64,000 nt of DNA from Symbiodinium natans (GCA_905221605.1 CAJNDS010001236.1:90001-154000); one strand, 5' to 3'. Positions 16,203 through 57,074 are shown, numbered from the stretch's first letter. Notes: generated by a model from the sequence alone, not told the origin. Program-made: numbers and translations.

Positions 16203-16292
16203 CGTCAGCAGCAGCAGCAGCAGCAGCGGCAGCGGCAGCGGCAGCGGCCGCGGCCGTGGCCGTGGTGGTGGTGGCGTTGTCGTGGCTGTTGC
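15885..16292 (+). repeat. (AGT)n array grading into GCA/GGC repeats
   Basis: Long AGT runs with two near-identical interruptions (GGTAGCAGTTGTTGGAG near 15966 and 16070), implying internal duplication. From 16203 it passes into CAGCAGCAG and GGC-rich triplets. It lies just downstream, in the transcript direction, of the last recognisable exon of the minus-strand G8 gene. Confidence 0.95.
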
Positions 16293-16366
16293 TGAGGGCA
16301 ATACACCGGGGGGGAAGAATCTGACAGGGAAGGGCAGCAAATTTTACGATACCAGAGCTGAGGCAC

Positions 16367-44990
<28,624 letters not shown>

Positions 44991-45701
44991 CAGCGGGTGG
45001 GCATGGAGCTCCTCCGGGTAGGTCCGGAGCAACAAATAACACAAAGAGAGCCGGCAACAAACATCCCTTCACCAGTGTATTCACGCTTATATAGGGTACC
45101 TAGGAAATCCCAAACTCAAGATTTTGGTGGTAGCAGTGAGACTGAGAGCCAAATAGCGTGCGGGAGCTCCAGCGTGTGGGGCCATTGGCCCGTGCCAATG
45201 GGATGAGAAGACCAGCCAATGCGAAGTTGGCGCAGAGTGCAAGGACCATATTGAGGGTTTGGGGCGAAGCCTCTGCTTCCGGAGCGTAGAAGGGCCGCGC
45301 CTGCCCATTCTACCAAAGTGGCTGCGGAGAAGACCACGCAAGGCATCTGGCGAAGAGGTAGTTAGGAGGGGTAGGACTCAAGGAAACTGCCTGCGGCTGG
45401 GATAATCCTGAAGAGCAAATTTAGAGTTCAGGGTTTATGTTGAAAATACTCCAGCATGTCAGCCGTAGGCAGTTGCAGGCTGCAGTGCAAACTAGTTTGT
45501 GCCCACGTGTACAGTAACTAGAGAGCCTGCAGGTACCAATTCTCATCTCTCGAATACGACGTCTATATTTGTCAGGTTGGTCTCAATGTTATCGATGTCT
45601 GGATATGCCAGGTCAGGAGGTCTCACCAACGATTTCTAATGGTCATTTTTGACGTCGTCTTCAATCGGACCGGTCCGGTCGAAAATGCTTGAGGGATGAA
45701 A

Positions 45702-48365
45702 CTAGCCCCACCAAAACAATTTGCAGGAGGGCAGAGACCTATCAGCCTCGTCAATCTGTACAGATGGAGCCGGACATGGTGCGCCTTGGATGCCTTGGTC
45801 ATCATCAATGATTCGGTCTGCTGGACAGAATGGGAAAACCGAACCATCCCCGGAGGACACCTGCAAATCGCAGTAGACTGTAGGCTCGCGCCAACATCCC
45901 ACCCCGATGTACTGCAAGTTTCTGATCGGGTCCGTATCTTCAAAGCTCATCATCACGTTCTCGCCGAAAGGACCCCTGCCACAGCGGACAAGCGCGTTAC
46001 CGCCTGGCACCACTTCGAACCAGTATCGGTCCCAAATGCCAATGGCAGACAAATCACCCTCCTTTGAAGTCGTGCAACGGACCAGTGGATCTTTTTCCAC
46101 ATGCACGCTATGCTTAGATTGCGTGATGCCCTTGGAGATGTAGCTGACACGATTCTGATCGAAACCAATGGCAAACATATAGGTTGTGGATGTCCACCGT
46201 TTGTCCGACAGATCACAGTCATCGCGCTGCGGCTCTGCAGTTGAAGAGAAATACACCCGAATGTCGTGTGAGCACCGAGTGCAAAAGGAAAATCGAAAAC
46301 TGCTCGGCTCACCGAACCACTTTCTAAAGTCGCTCGGCAAGAAAACTGGGCGGTCCACGCGACCAGACACCTGCACCGACACTGGATGGCGCCGGCAAGG
46401 GTCCAGCTGCTTCTGGACTGCCCGGCGCTTCGTCTCGAATAGATCATGTTGCCATGTCATGCACTCCGACGGCGAACTTGTCATGTGCACAAGGTCACAC
46501 AATCGTCTGCCATCTGGCAAGACATATGAATCCACCTTGTCTTTAATGTCTGTGTGATCTCGATAAAGACCCTTTCGGATTATGATTTTGTCAATGGCAC
46601 CAAGTGGAACAATTCCGGGAAGATGGCATTCAAATTGAGTGTGGCTGTCCCTTGTCTCGTAAAAATCAACTACAGCTTCCCAGGCCTTGGCTTCCAGCTC
46701 TGATTGGCCTCCATTCAGACGCTTGTTTCGGCCAATTGTCCGAACCTCCTCCTTCTTCCAGTCCTTTCCTTGGCCATGAAACTCATTCCCTTTTGAAGCA
46801 TTGTCCATGCTAGTCGGTTCACGATGGCCGTAACACAAGTAGTGGCACATGGCATCAACCTCTCGAGCCATGAGGACAGGCCATTGGGCTGTTGCTGCTA
46901 GATTGAAAGATGACTGGATACAAGCTTCGACCCCTTTGCTGTCAGAGTCCGGCTGGTCGGGTAGGGGCGGGTACTTTACATCCGGATCAGTAGAGATTTC
47001 TGCGAGGGATGCGGAGGACCATGGCCTATGACGGAAGACCCAGTAGTGGGGTCCCACATAGCCGGTCGCAGCGAGCGGGCTGATCCAACAGTCAGGATGG
47101 TGCAGAATCTGAGACTTGAGAACAATAACAATTGAGCCATACCCAAAGGTTCCATTCACGCCCAAAGTAGAGAAGACATGTCGATGGGTCCCCAGTGCCC
47201 TGTCCTTGTGGTAGCCAACCCCTTCGAGGTTTTGCTTGGAAGCCGTGATCATATCATGCGCTACCTTGTTGACAACCTCGTCAATCCTGGCATGATGCTC
47301 CATTGGAAGCGTGCTCTTCAGCTTGCTTGCAAGCTCTCGAGATTCACGCGCAGCCTTCTCAGCAGCCCGTACAGCATCGGGGTCTTTCTGTATGTCGCTC
47401 AATTTGACTTCCGATTTCTTCTTGCCATCATTCCATTCGACCTTGACTTTGCCATGCTCGTCTGGGCTCGTACACACAATGCCTGACCGTCCCTTCAGAT
47501 GCACATGGCTGCCCTTGCGGATGGAGCCATCCACCACCTCATTTTCATAAATCTCAATACATTTCTGTTCACTGTACTGATACAATATGCGACGATCCGC
47601 ATGAAGTTCACGACAGAGTTCTTGCAAAAGCGCATGTCGATTGACATGCTGCTTAGCCCAAAGTGTAGTTGATTTGGTGGACAAGAAGGCCTCCAATTCG
47701 GTTCTGGACATCAACCCCCCGCTGCGCAACATGCCAAGGAATACGCCTGGGCTGCACCTGTGCACCGGCTGCAGGATGCTGAAATACGAGGCCAGTGTGT
47801 CAATATGTTCCTCATAGTTGCTGCATTCCGGATACCATGGGACCCGTTGTCTGTTTAACCCCTGCCGAATACGTTGTGTGTTTTCGCTGAAGTTCCATTC
47901 CATGTTAGACTTGCCGCCTTCAAAATGTCCGAAGCTCAAGTCGCACAACAAGCCTTTGAAGTGGCATGCGGAAACTTCGGACTGGATCACCTCTTTTGAA
48001 GGAAGCGACAGAATGTGTGCTGTCAATTTCTCCACATCCCTGACAACGATGGACCCAACCCTGGCAGCAGCGGCCCGCGCTGCCGCGTCACGCGTTAACA
48101 CTAGCAGGGGGATGCTTCTCAACCACGGTCTGCGCGACGGTGTCCGCAAAAAGCGTGCGAGCTCTATGGCAGCTGTTCTTTCGGCCACAACGCAAACGAT
48201 AGAACCATCCACAATCTCTTCGAAGGCAGACATTGCTTTTGCAGCATCTTCATACTGCAAGATGCCCCGATGCTCACCAACTGCACGGATGACTGGGCGA
48301 AGGTGGCCTTTCAGTGCTTTCGAGCTGTCGCAGAAAGCGACGGCACCAGCAGGGTGGTCGGCCAT
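45702..48365 (-). CDS. Long uninterrupted ORF with C-terminal farnesoic-acid O-methyltransferase-like domain
   Basis: About 887 codons from the first ATG at 48365; the frame is open a little further upstream (a GTG at 48374), so an upstream exon cannot be excluded. Visible parts: an N-terminal alpha/beta-looking 130 residues; a central region rich in charged residues with motifs such as YGHREPTSMDNA and WEAVVDFYETRDSH that I cannot assign; and, at roughly residues 690-835, a domain resembling the Methyltransf_FA fold. Its signs are FRFSF..SHDIRVYFSS, then WFEVVPGGNALVRCGRG, FGENVMMSFED and LQYIGVGCW, close to the family's G.L.VGRG..GE..F..W.D pattern. That fold usually binds or displays rather than catalyses, so an enzymatic role is not claimed. 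No signal peptide or membrane segment was seen. Same strand as the sulfotransferase and the G8 gene. Confidence 0.7.
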   Translation of the reverse strand: MADHPAGAVAFCDSSKALKGHLRPVIRAVGEHRGILQYEDAAKAMSAFEEIVDGSIVCVVAERTAAIELARFLRTPSRRPWLRSIPLLVLTRDAAARAAAARVGSIVVRDVEKLTAHILSLPSKEVIQSEVSACHFKGLLCDLSFGHFEGGKSNMEWNFSENTQRIRQGLNRQRVPWYPECSNYEEHIDTLASYFSILQPVHRCSPGVFLGMLRSGGLMSRTELEAFLSTKSTTLWAKQHVNRHALLQELCRELHADRRILYQYSEQKCIEIYENEVVDGSIRKGSHVHLKGRSGIVCTSPDEHGKVKVEWNDGKKKSEVKLSDIQKDPDAVRAAEKAARESRELASKLKSTLPMEHHARIDEVVNKVAHDMITASKQNLEGVGYHKDRALGTHRHVFSTLGVNGTFGYGSIVIVLKSQILHHPDCWISPLAATGYVGPHYWVFRHRPWSSASLAEISTDPDVKYPPLPDQPDSDSKGVEACIQSSFNLAATAQWPVLMAREVDAMCHYLCYGHREPTSMDNASKGNEFHGQGKDWKKEEVRTIGRNKRLNGGQSELEAKAWEAVVDFYETRDSHTQFECHLPGIVPLGAIDKIIIRKGLYRDHTDIKDKVDSYVLPDGRRLCDLVHMTSSPSECMTWQHDLFETKRRAVQKQLDPCRRHPVSVQVSGRVDRPVFLPSDFRKWFGEPSSFRFSFCTRCSHDIRVYFSSTAEPQRDDCDLSDKRWTSTTYMFAIGFDQNRVSYISKGITQSKHSVHVEKDPLVRCTTSKEGDLSAIGIWDRYWFEVVPGGNALVRCGRGPFGENVMMSFEDTDPIRNLQYIGVGCWREPTVYCDLQVSSGDGSVFPFCPADRIIDDDQGIQGAPCPAPSVQIDEADRSLPSCKLFWWG

Positions 48366-48369
48366 TGCT

Positions 48370-49550
48370 TTCACAAAACTGGGCGGCTAGTCTTTGATGG
48401 ACCCTCATGTGGTTCTGGCTTGGAGGTGCGCTGCAAGTACATAGGGACATATTGCACGTAACGGATGTACCACTTGAGGCACTTTGAAACGCTCCTAGAA
48501 CATAGCAGCGCTTGTTGCAGAACTTGCCCGGCGTGATCCTTTCAGCAAAGGCAGCGTGCAGTGCTTCTCTGAACACGAACTTCCTGTCTAACGAGGTGTG
48601 TTCCGGCAATGACTGCCAAGTCGATACTTCCAATGATGATTTTTGAATGCACGCAACACACCCCACGTCAATGCGAGTAGAATTGCAACGGCGGTGATGG
48701 GCCAAAGTACCGTAGAGTTCACCGTGTCCCAGCCCTTCGTACCCTCCCTGGTGTTTCAATTCCGCACCTGCAAACCTGCAGGCAGTCATTAGAGAGGCCC
48801 TGGCGGTGTAGTTGCGTGCGTTGGAGCGACTGGGCGCGCTTGGTACTCCAATCTGCGAATGCTTTAGAGGTTCTAGGATCAGTATAAGGCACGATAAAGC
48901 TTGTGCTATCGTCTATGTGCAGCACACTACAAGCCCAAAGTATCCCCATGCAGAGAGCCCCTGAAGCGCACAAATGCAGAGTAGCCCCTCGGAGTACTGG
49001 ACGCTCTTGCTGGGGACCTTTCTCTCCTGGATGCCCTTCGACCCTCCAGTCTTCAGTCTTCGAGCAGCCTTCTTGGCCCCCCGAATGGGAAGTTGCCAAC
49101 TTCTGATGGCCTGATGGTTCTGCTACGTTGCTAAATTTAAGACAACTTCTCACCAGGTACGGTACAGACCTGCAGCTTCGGAGCCCAAGCGGGCTCGGGA
49201 CCCAGGGCCGGGGATCACTCCCTTCAACCGCTGGCGCCCGGAGAAAGCTTGAGATTCCGACTCGTTGGCTCGTTGTGCAATTCTGCTCGCACTTGAGCCT
49301 CTGAATTTCTTGCCAAGATGAAAACACGAGTAGGTTGGAGGCTTAGTAGGTTAGAGGTGCACGAAGTGTCGAGGTTTTTGGTATATGAGGGTGTAGAGTG
49401 TGCATACTGTCTTGATATACAGAAGGAAAAGGCTTTTTGGGACACCAATCGGCTGCATCTTAAGTACTATCTTCTGTCGTCCAACGTCTGTTCGGAAGAA
49501 CTAGTAGTAACCATGAACTTCTGGGAGTATGTAAACTGCTGAGAAGCAAG
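48370..49550. other. Gap between genes, no assigned gene
   Basis: A minus-strand frame at about 48450-48789 (with LDRKFVFREALHAAFAER) has protein-like composition and could be an upstream exon of the 887-codon gene, but no splice link was established. Confidence 0.35.
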
Positions 49551-49554
49551 AAGA

Positions 49555-49587
49555 CCCACATGAAGAGGCTTCGCCTCTTCATGTGGG
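49555..49587. other. Perfect 15-bp hairpin with TTC loop
   Basis: CCCACATGAAGAGGC, TTC, then the exact complement. Confidence 0.9.
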
Positions 49588-49606
49588 CGCATCACATACT
49601 CAAACC

Positions 49607-49623
49607 GAGGGGCTTCGCCCCTC
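49607..49623. other. Second hairpin with the same TTC loop
   Basis: GAGGGGC, TTC, GCCCCTC: a 7-bp stem with the same GGC-TTC-GCC core as the hairpin 20 bp upstream. Confidence 0.85.
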
Positions 49624-49629
49624 AGATTT

Positions 49630-49975
49630 TGGCTTTTTGCCAGCCAGCTAAACGAGCAACTCTTTGCTTGGTTGGTCGTGGGAGGGTGTCATGAGTGTGA
49701 ATTGAAGGAGGACAGGCTTCGTGAAATCTGGAAATCGTGATGCTTTGAAGCGCTAGCCTTTGCTGACAAACAGTTCGCCGTACCTCCTCACTTGGCAAAC
49801 ATGGCATGCCACACGCTGGCAAGGAGGGTGGCGGCACCTGGTATTCAGGTTCTGGGGCTCGAAGGGTCAAAAACCACGGTAGAGGAGGCAGAGCTGCAGG
49901 ACCATAGCATGACGACGACTGCCAGTACCGTTCTCCTACTTGTCCCGTTACTATCGCTTTCGATCGCACATAGAT

Positions 49976-50009
<34 letters not shown>

Positions 50010-50760
50010 GCTCACACCCCCTCCCCCCCCATGACCTACCGGGAGGCCGTATCGGAGTAAGAAACCCCTATTTCTTAGTAGCTGAGTGAGTACACTTTAC
50101 ACTTTTTGGTCTACTATAATCCCCTATAGAACTGAAAGTGTACACTTTTGGGGGGCCTATGAACTCAGCAACTAGGATTTTTGTGCTAGTACAGACGTAG
50201 CCTCATGGTTTGGTCATGGACTATTTTAATTAATTTAGATAATTTGCTTAGTTGTAGTTTAATGAATTTCGTGAGTTTAACTTAGTAGATCGAATGTTGT
50301 TAATTCATTTAGTTGGTTTTGAATTGGCTTAATTCAATCAGAGTACGAGTTTTCAAAAGTCCTGCTCTAGCAATGATCCACTCAGCAATTGCTGGAGCGA
50401 TTGCTCCAACAGAAGTGACCTGAACAATTTGCTCGAGATTGTGGATTACGATGAAATTTCTGGGAGTCCAATTTGTTTCAACATGGTTCTTACTAAAGTT
50501 AGAAGGTTCGTAGGATTCGTATGAGTTTAATCAGAAACCTTTTAATTGAATGAAAACCCTACGACAATTGATACGAACCCTATTGAAATTAATAAGACTC
50601 TTATTGAAATTAATAGAAATCTTTCTTATTAAAATGACTTGGAATCATATTTAAGTCATAGGTACTATCTATCAAACGTCATAGGAATACTATTAAAACG
50701 TGAACACATGACAGGACCCTCATGAAGAATAGTAGGAAGAAGGGGGGATGTCCATCCATA

Positions 50761-50791
<31 letters not shown>

Positions 50792-53147
50792 AAGATAAAA
50801 AACACATACAGTACATATGTATATGCATATTATGTGATATTCAACAAACTTCTGCAAAAAACGCTGCCATGTCCTGACGTGCGCGACCTGGTTCCACAAC
50901 TCTCGCTGTGGCACGGTGCACAGCATTGTGGCACAGCTTGCCGCAGTCGCAGCTCTCCTGCCCCTTCCTTCAGAGAAAACTCCAGCCCTCTCACCTCCGG
51001 GGTTTGGAAGGGTAAAAATCATTCGCAGTCGTGCGTCTGGTTCGCGTGTATTATCGTGTATTCCTGCCAGTTGGCCCCACACCTGCCGTGGTGGCGTGTT
51101 GACCGGGGCCCGCCACAATCCTGCAGGCCTCTACGATTGCTGCAGCTTCGGGCGCCTGGAAGCCTCTTACAGGAGTGCAAGGCGTGCGCCCCAAGCTCTG
51201 TAAACTCTCAACCCCAAGTCATCCTGAGAGGTTGACGCTATGCCCTGCAACGTCGTCTATACACCCCGTGCACTCCGAAACCCTGAAGACAGCGCCGAGC
51301 GCCTGCTCCACATACAGCCGCACTGCTAGCCGGGAGGGTGCTGGGATCCGTCGTGGTGGTCGTGGTAGTGGTCGCGGTAGTGGTCGTCGTCGGCCTTGAA
51401 ATCAATTATTTATGCGGTCACTCACTTCGCAGTGCAAAAGCATGTGTAAGGATTAGTGCTGACCATGGCCTGTCGAGGGTTCAGAAGGCGAGGTCTTGGC
51501 TATCCCTTGTGGAGAAAGTCAGTCAGATCGTGCACTGACACGATATCCTCCATGCTAACTCGCCATAATATCACCGTCTTTCAAAACTTGTTCAAGAAAT
51601 CGGAAATACTCGGGGCGGCTGACCGAGTCTTCTTCGCTACGTGCAAGAAACGAATCTTTTGCATCTCAAACTACAAACTATCCACAGATACAACTTCAGT
51701 TCGCAACGAAGAGCAGCTCGGTAGTAACAATCAGACAAGCCGTGGTGGCGGCAGGGGCGGCGGCGGCAGGGTTCGTAATGCTTGTAACATTGTAGTGCTC
51801 ATGGTTCTTGCGGTGCTTGCGGTGGTAAAATAGTGGCTTGGCGCTAACGCATGTCAAAATGCCAGCCCAGGCACGCGGTAGGGATACCTCAGTTGTTAGC
51901 CATTCCGAAAAGGGTGCTAGTTTGATGTAGGTGCTACACAAGGCTCTTACAGTTTGGATTGCGTTCGTCGCACCTAGAATGCTATCGCAACAGTGTTTCA
52001 GGTGGTTTGCTAAGTTTGGGGATCTGGTGACACGAGCGCCGGGGCTTGGGCAATAGTGTCAACAATCTGGTTGGGTACCATAGACGGGAATGTGACCATA
52101 ATATATACTCTAGTAGCCAACCATATTTCAATCAGGCATTGGGGTCGGGTTCTGACTATGGCTCAATGCAAGGACTACAGAAACTAAGGCTACTTGGCGA
52201 ATCTTGGCTACCTGCTTCAGATTTTCCTCCGGTGCTGCTTTGGGTCCCTCTAGGCTGCTGCAAGGCCGGGCCAGCCCCAAACCCAAAGGTTATTCTCGGG
52301 TGTGGTCTCTCCGGGTCGGAGGCCCGTGGACAGCCCGTAGGGTTTGTAGGGGAGCGTATGGGGGCCTGCCGGGAAGCATTAAAGTAATTTCATTCAAATG
52401 CCTGTTTCAGGATCGAAATTTTGACCATGCAACCTGACAGCCTCCGTGGTGACCATTCTTTTCAATCTGGAAGGTGCTCCTCGCACCCCATGCGGGCCTT
52501 TATAGTCACTGAGGCTGTTGCAACACCCTCCCCCCTACACCCGTCGAACCGTTGCCTAAGGCCTGCAAACCGCATATCCCGATGTTAAAAACCACTAAAG
52601 ACACTTGAAACACGATAATCCCGAAGCACCTGAATCCCACACCCTCAGTCTTAAAGGAAAAACCCATTGTGTCGTGCCAGCGTTTGCAGAGGGTCTCGGT
52701 TTAATGCAGAGCTTCGAGGGTTCGGGTTGTTTTGCTGGGTTGGTTCACGTTTATGAGCAGTCCGAAGTTTTAAAGAATCAAGCCGCCGTTTCCAACCGAG
52801 ACCGTCTCCAATAGAAATTCTCGACTCGGGGGGATCGCACAGTATGAGAACCATCCTCTGAATTCACCCACTTTGAACACTACTGCGAATATTGCTACTA
52901 TCACCAATTCCATTACTCTTAACTCTTGCAAGCTGGGTCATGGTCCAGGCTCCAAGCTCATTGCTCTTCTGTTAGAGCTATGAACCCCTGCAGCCCTAAG
53001 CACAGAGACGCAAAGAGAAAGACGTAGCCAACTCCGGCGCCAAACAAACAAACCTAAGCAGGAAATGGGCCGCTCGGACTGTACGGGCTGCCTTCGGTCA
53101 GGTGCCGGGACTGCCATGCTCCGGGCGACCACTCAGCAAGCAATCCA
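49630..53147. other. Intergenic DNA, no gene recognised
   Basis: Contains (CA)n and (AT)n at about 49976-50010, an A/T-rich stretch at 50190-50700, (AT)n at 50765-50793, and short GGT/GGC-rich pieces near 51350 and 51745. The ORFs here have no recognisable domain. Confidence 0.5.
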
Positions 53148-54554
53148 TTAAACAAATCTCTCTTTCATCTTGATGTAGCGAGAAATCTCCGCCATAGTGT
53201 TGGGCACATTGGGGTCTCGTCCGATATACTTCAAGTCCGACGACTTGAAAGTAGGCTTGCTTTCATACTCTTTGTTTTTAAACGCGGCGTGCTGTTCGGC
53301 ATTCAGTTTGTTGAAGGGCATGTCGCCTGTCAAGTGGGTGCGGTGGAAGATGACCTCCGGGCTATCCTCATTTTCGGCCATGTAGCCGAAGAACTTGAGC
53401 ACTTCTTGAGTCCCAGGGATCGAGTGTAGGAATTCTTTCTGAACAACCTTGACCTTATCTCCCTCCTTCGAAGCTCTCTTGTAGATTCTGATCTTCTTTC
53501 GCCCTTCGAGAAGCTTGTTGATGTTGTGCTCGATCACCGTGCCTTCCAAGCTATCGACCTCGAGAATAAACTTGAAGGCTTCGGTCAAGACCTTCTCAAG
53601 GTTGTCGCACATGTCTTCGTACCTGAAGAAGTAGATCTGGCACTTGCGCTCACGAGCAGCTTTGATCCACTCGAGATGGAAGTCGACGAAGGGCTTCAGG
53701 TTCTCCCGGGTCATTTTGACCAAGTCGTTTTCTTTGATGGTTTCGGTGTCGATGACAAGGTTGTGCGACCAAGAGCTGAGGAGGTGCATTTGGGACTGGA
53801 TAGCCTGGATGGGGTTCCTGACAACCAGGACCACTTTCTTTATGTCGATCGGGAATTTGCAGTCGTCAAATGGAATATGCGTCTTCATCAACCACTGGCC
53901 CTCGTCATGGCTCTGAGTGGCCACCTGTCCGCTGATCATGAGACCCACTGTCAGGGTCAACGCGTCAAGGCCCATGTCTGAACCAGGCGCAATAGAGGTG
54001 AGCTCTTCAAAGCTGGCAGCGAACCAAGTGTTGCCACAGCGAGGGTAGCTAGCGAAGTAAACGATGTTCTCGAGCACCTCGGCCTTATCGTCGCCAAGCA
54101 GGCGAGTGGTGCCATCAAAGAACTTGTCAGCCGCCTCGATATCTTTGGAAAGCAAGAGCTTCTTCAGGTCAGCTAGGGGTACCCGGGGCTCGTTGTGCAC
54201 AAGACCAGTCCTCTCGTTGTTGACGATCATCTTGCGCCCGTAGTTGTGGTTCAGGGCGTTGCTAAAGAGTTGGTAATTGTCATCAAGCTGTGTGGCGCTG
54301 AACCAGTTGAAGTCGCACGTGTGGTAGATTCTCTCAGTCATCGCTAGCCTAGTCAAAGCCATGGAGAACTTGAAGGGGCTCTTCAGGTCTTTGGCCAGGC
54401 CAGTGTCTTGGAACAAAGAGACGGGGAGGAAGCTCTTGTCTTCGTTCTTCTGAAGGAACTTGAAGAGCACGTCTTCGACTTCTTCCCTCGAGTAGTCTTT
54501 CCACTGCGGAGCCTGTTCGACCATACTTGTGGCAGTACTCTGGAGAGAAGACAT
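53148..54554 (-). CDS. Sulfotransferase-family protein
   Basis: A complete, intronless 468-codon gene starting at ATG 54554. Sulfotransferases move sulfate from PAPS to a hydroxyl or amine. The 5'-phosphosulfate loop is SYPRCGNTWF at residues 169-178; family members have YP(R/K)SGT/NTW. KTH at 224-226 may supply the catalytic His; RNP at 246-248 and the following Ser at about 254 form the 3'-phosphate site; FRYED at 310-314 is the usual later motif. About 160 residues precede the domain without a signal peptide or membrane helix, so a soluble protein is likely. The acceptor substrate cannot be read from the sequence. C173 replaces the more common Ser in the loop. Codon use is GC-moderate and unlike the retroelement. 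Confidence 0.88.
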   Translation of the reverse strand: MSSLQSTATSMVEQAPQWKDYSREEVEDVLFKFLQKNEDKSFLPVSLFQDTGLAKDLKSPFKFSMALTRLAMTERIYHTCDFNWFSATQLDDNYQLFSNALNHNYGRKMIVNNERTGLVHNEPRVPLADLKKLLLSKDIEAADKFFDGTTRLLGDDKAEVLENIVYFASYPRCGNTWFAASFEELTSIAPGSDMGLDALTLTVGLMISGQVATQSHDEGQWLMKTHIPFDDCKFPIDIKKVVLVVRNPIQAIQSQMHLLSSWSHNLVIDTETIKENDLVKMTRENLKPFVDFHLEWIKAARERKCQIYFFRYEDMCDNLEKVLTEAFKFILEVDSLEGTVIEHNINKLLEGRKKIRIYKRASKEGDKVKVVQKEFLHSIPGTQEVLKFFGYMAENEDSPEVIFHRTHLTGDMPFNKLNAEQHAAFKNKEYESKPTFKSSDLKYIGRDPNVPNTMAEISRYIKMKERFV

Positions 54555-56477
54555 GGCCCCATAAGCTTTGATTCCTGAAAATCTGCGAAACCCCCTTCAC
54601 ACAAGGAAGCACCTCCAAGCACACAAGCTGATGGTCTGAGCTGTTGGGGACCGCAGAAGAAATTTGCCCATTATGACATATTGCAGGGCCTAGGGTTTAC
54701 ATGGATTTGAGGGACTTGGAAATGCTTCTTAATCAAGGGTTGGGCGGTTCGACAATTCGCGGCACGGGAGCAGCAGGGCCCCAGGGGCCTGGGGAGGTTC
54801 ATGTCCTGTTCTTCTTGTTTGCCAGACTGTGTGCGGGACTGTCCTTATACACCTTGATCACCCCCCCTAAATGTCTAAAACTCTAAGACCCTAAGTCTCC
54901 ACCTTACAACCCCAAAAGCTTGAAACCCTGGTCCCAAACGCATGTATCAAGCTTCAGACTAAGCCACCTCTGACTGCTTTGGCTTGGAGGGGTCGGAGGT
55001 CGTGTGCTGACTGCGAAGGTATATGGGGTGGAATTGAACACGCTCCTTGTTTTGATAGCTGTTTGGGGTTTAGGGCAGTTCAGGGTGCAGGAAGACAAGC
55101 CCAGTGGCCAGCGGTTTGGCACGCGGACTTGATCGTCGAGATAGCTTGGCCGGCAGTCCTTCGAGCTCAAGATAGCTCAAGGCCCCTCGAGGCCCTAATG
55201 TGGGGGACGCGCCATGTCGGGGTTTATGGTTGGGCCTTCGAGTTTGGGATCGCGACTCTGGTGTAGCTTAGGACTTTGGCTGTTTGAAGGTTTAGGACAT
55301 CTCTCAACCTACAGAGCAGAAAAGGCTTGGTACAGGAGATGCTATTTGAAAGTAATGCTGGAGGTTTGTAGGGAGTTCCAAGGAAATTGCGATCCGAATA
55401 TGGTCGGGCATTGCTAGGAATGCCACAACCAAAATATGATCTGCGTCAGATCCATGACGACATGGCTGAGGTCGGCACTGTAGCTCCCCGAAGGCTGCGG
55501 CGAAGGCAACACCTCATCATCAAATCATGACGTCGGAAGCTTGAACCCTCCTAAGTCCTGGAATCGGAGCTCTAATACGCTCTATAATCGTCTCATCTTC
55601 AATACAAGCCTTGAGACAGGTACGCTTTCTACTTGCTGAATATAACCCCTTCCAGCAGCCGTGAGGTAGTCTCGACAGTTCCGACGCACCGGCAGCGAAC
55701 TCGAAACGGCCAAACTTCTCCAAGAGTGGCTCTTTGGTAGATAGAAGGTATAGCGTGCGCTATGGTCATGTAAAAACAACGACAAATTAAACAATGTGTA
55801 ATAAAGACCACGAGGAGTGAGGCATTTTGAGCTCGCAATGGCCAGTCTGGAAACATGGCCGTACGGGCCGCAGATTCTGCCCAAAGAAGTCGAGTCCAAA
55901 TCCCCACGCCCTACATTTGGGGAAGATTTAGAGGGGCCCCCCCAAGACAGCACCCCCTTCTGAAGATTGCCATTTGAAAAATGAACACACTGTCAATATC
56001 AGTCAGATCTGGTCAGCATGGTGACAGTACTGGCTTGCAACACCAATGATCGTTCTCGAAAAACAGTGACTTGGAAAGCCCTCGCTGCTCCCAACGACCC
56101 CCCGAAAAACCTTGCCTCAATTCGGCGACTTCACAGATACCCTCATGCATCAAAAGGTGTAAATGCAAGTGAAGCGCACTGTGCGTTGGTCACCAAGCAC
56201 TCGCTGGCGTCAACCATTGGGCATGCAAGGTTCAGCGCGTCCGTGGGTACCTGAGCTTCTGCAGTTTCCCGAGAGCTAAACAAATCTTTTCAGAACTGGG
56301 TAGATGCCTTGGCATGTCTCAACAAGCAGCTAGATCCTCTAGCGAAATTGGAATCGCACCCTGCTCAACTCGGTTCCACTGAGGATTTCCTTTTGGGGCT
56401 CTGCCTGGGACTTCTCGACGTCAAGCGTAAAGATGAAAATCTTTATTTGGACTGCGTGGCTTATGATTGCTCGAGGC
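54555..56477. other. Intergenic DNA, no gene recognised
   Basis: Scattered telomere-like words near 54870-54910 and 55060-55080. Minus-strand frames at 55580-55950 have no recognisable motif. Confidence 0.45.
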
Positions 56478-56634
56478 TCAGCAGCGAGTTAGAGGGACCC
56501 AATGCTTGATGGTGTTGCAGGCTTGAGTGATGGGACTGCATTCTTGAGGCTCCCTGTTTTGGCCAATCACAAGCAAGGGCGAAACACACCCAAAAGAAGA
56601 TACATCTTCCCAGAACAGCCAGGCCACCGACGTC

Positions 56635-57074
56635 AAATTCTGCAACGTGGGGGCAACGGATGCCATGCTTGCCAAGAGCGAATCCATGCCCGGGCAGGCA
56701 TCACAAAAACAGGGGATGAACTGGGCCAGGGTGTCAATGCTCACATTCATGGTGTTGCTGCCGGTGGTGGCATTTTCTGGCACACACTGCGTTGCCATGC
56801 AAGTCATCACGCTTGTGTGCTTGCACATGGCTTGAGCAAGCGCTCCTACCAGGCCACTGACTTCACCCCCTGCAGCCAGAGCTAAAAGACCCTCCAAGCC
56901 CGTGTCTTGGGGCAAGAAGGAGCTCACGTCCATGAGCATGTTTAAGCTCCCTGGGCACGAGGTCATGCACGTTGCATCCATCAGGCCATCCAGCGCTTGG
57001 AGGTTCCGTGCCCGTACATCACCACGCACACTTGCGAACAGCAAGAAGGCGATAAGCGTCTGCTGCCCAGCCAT
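56635..57074 (-). CDS. Small secreted Cys-rich protein (first exon)
   Basis: ATG at 57074 opens a typical signal peptide (MAGQQTLIAFLLFASVRGD). About 125 residues follow, with Cys in pairs and triplets: TCMTSC, TCMATQC and PCFCDAC. The open frame runs on to 56478, but the part after LQNLTS looks intronic. A GT within GTCGGTGG near 56637 would be a donor, so further exons may lie to the left. I do not recognise the family. It is on the same strand as the neighbouring genes. Confidence 0.55.
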
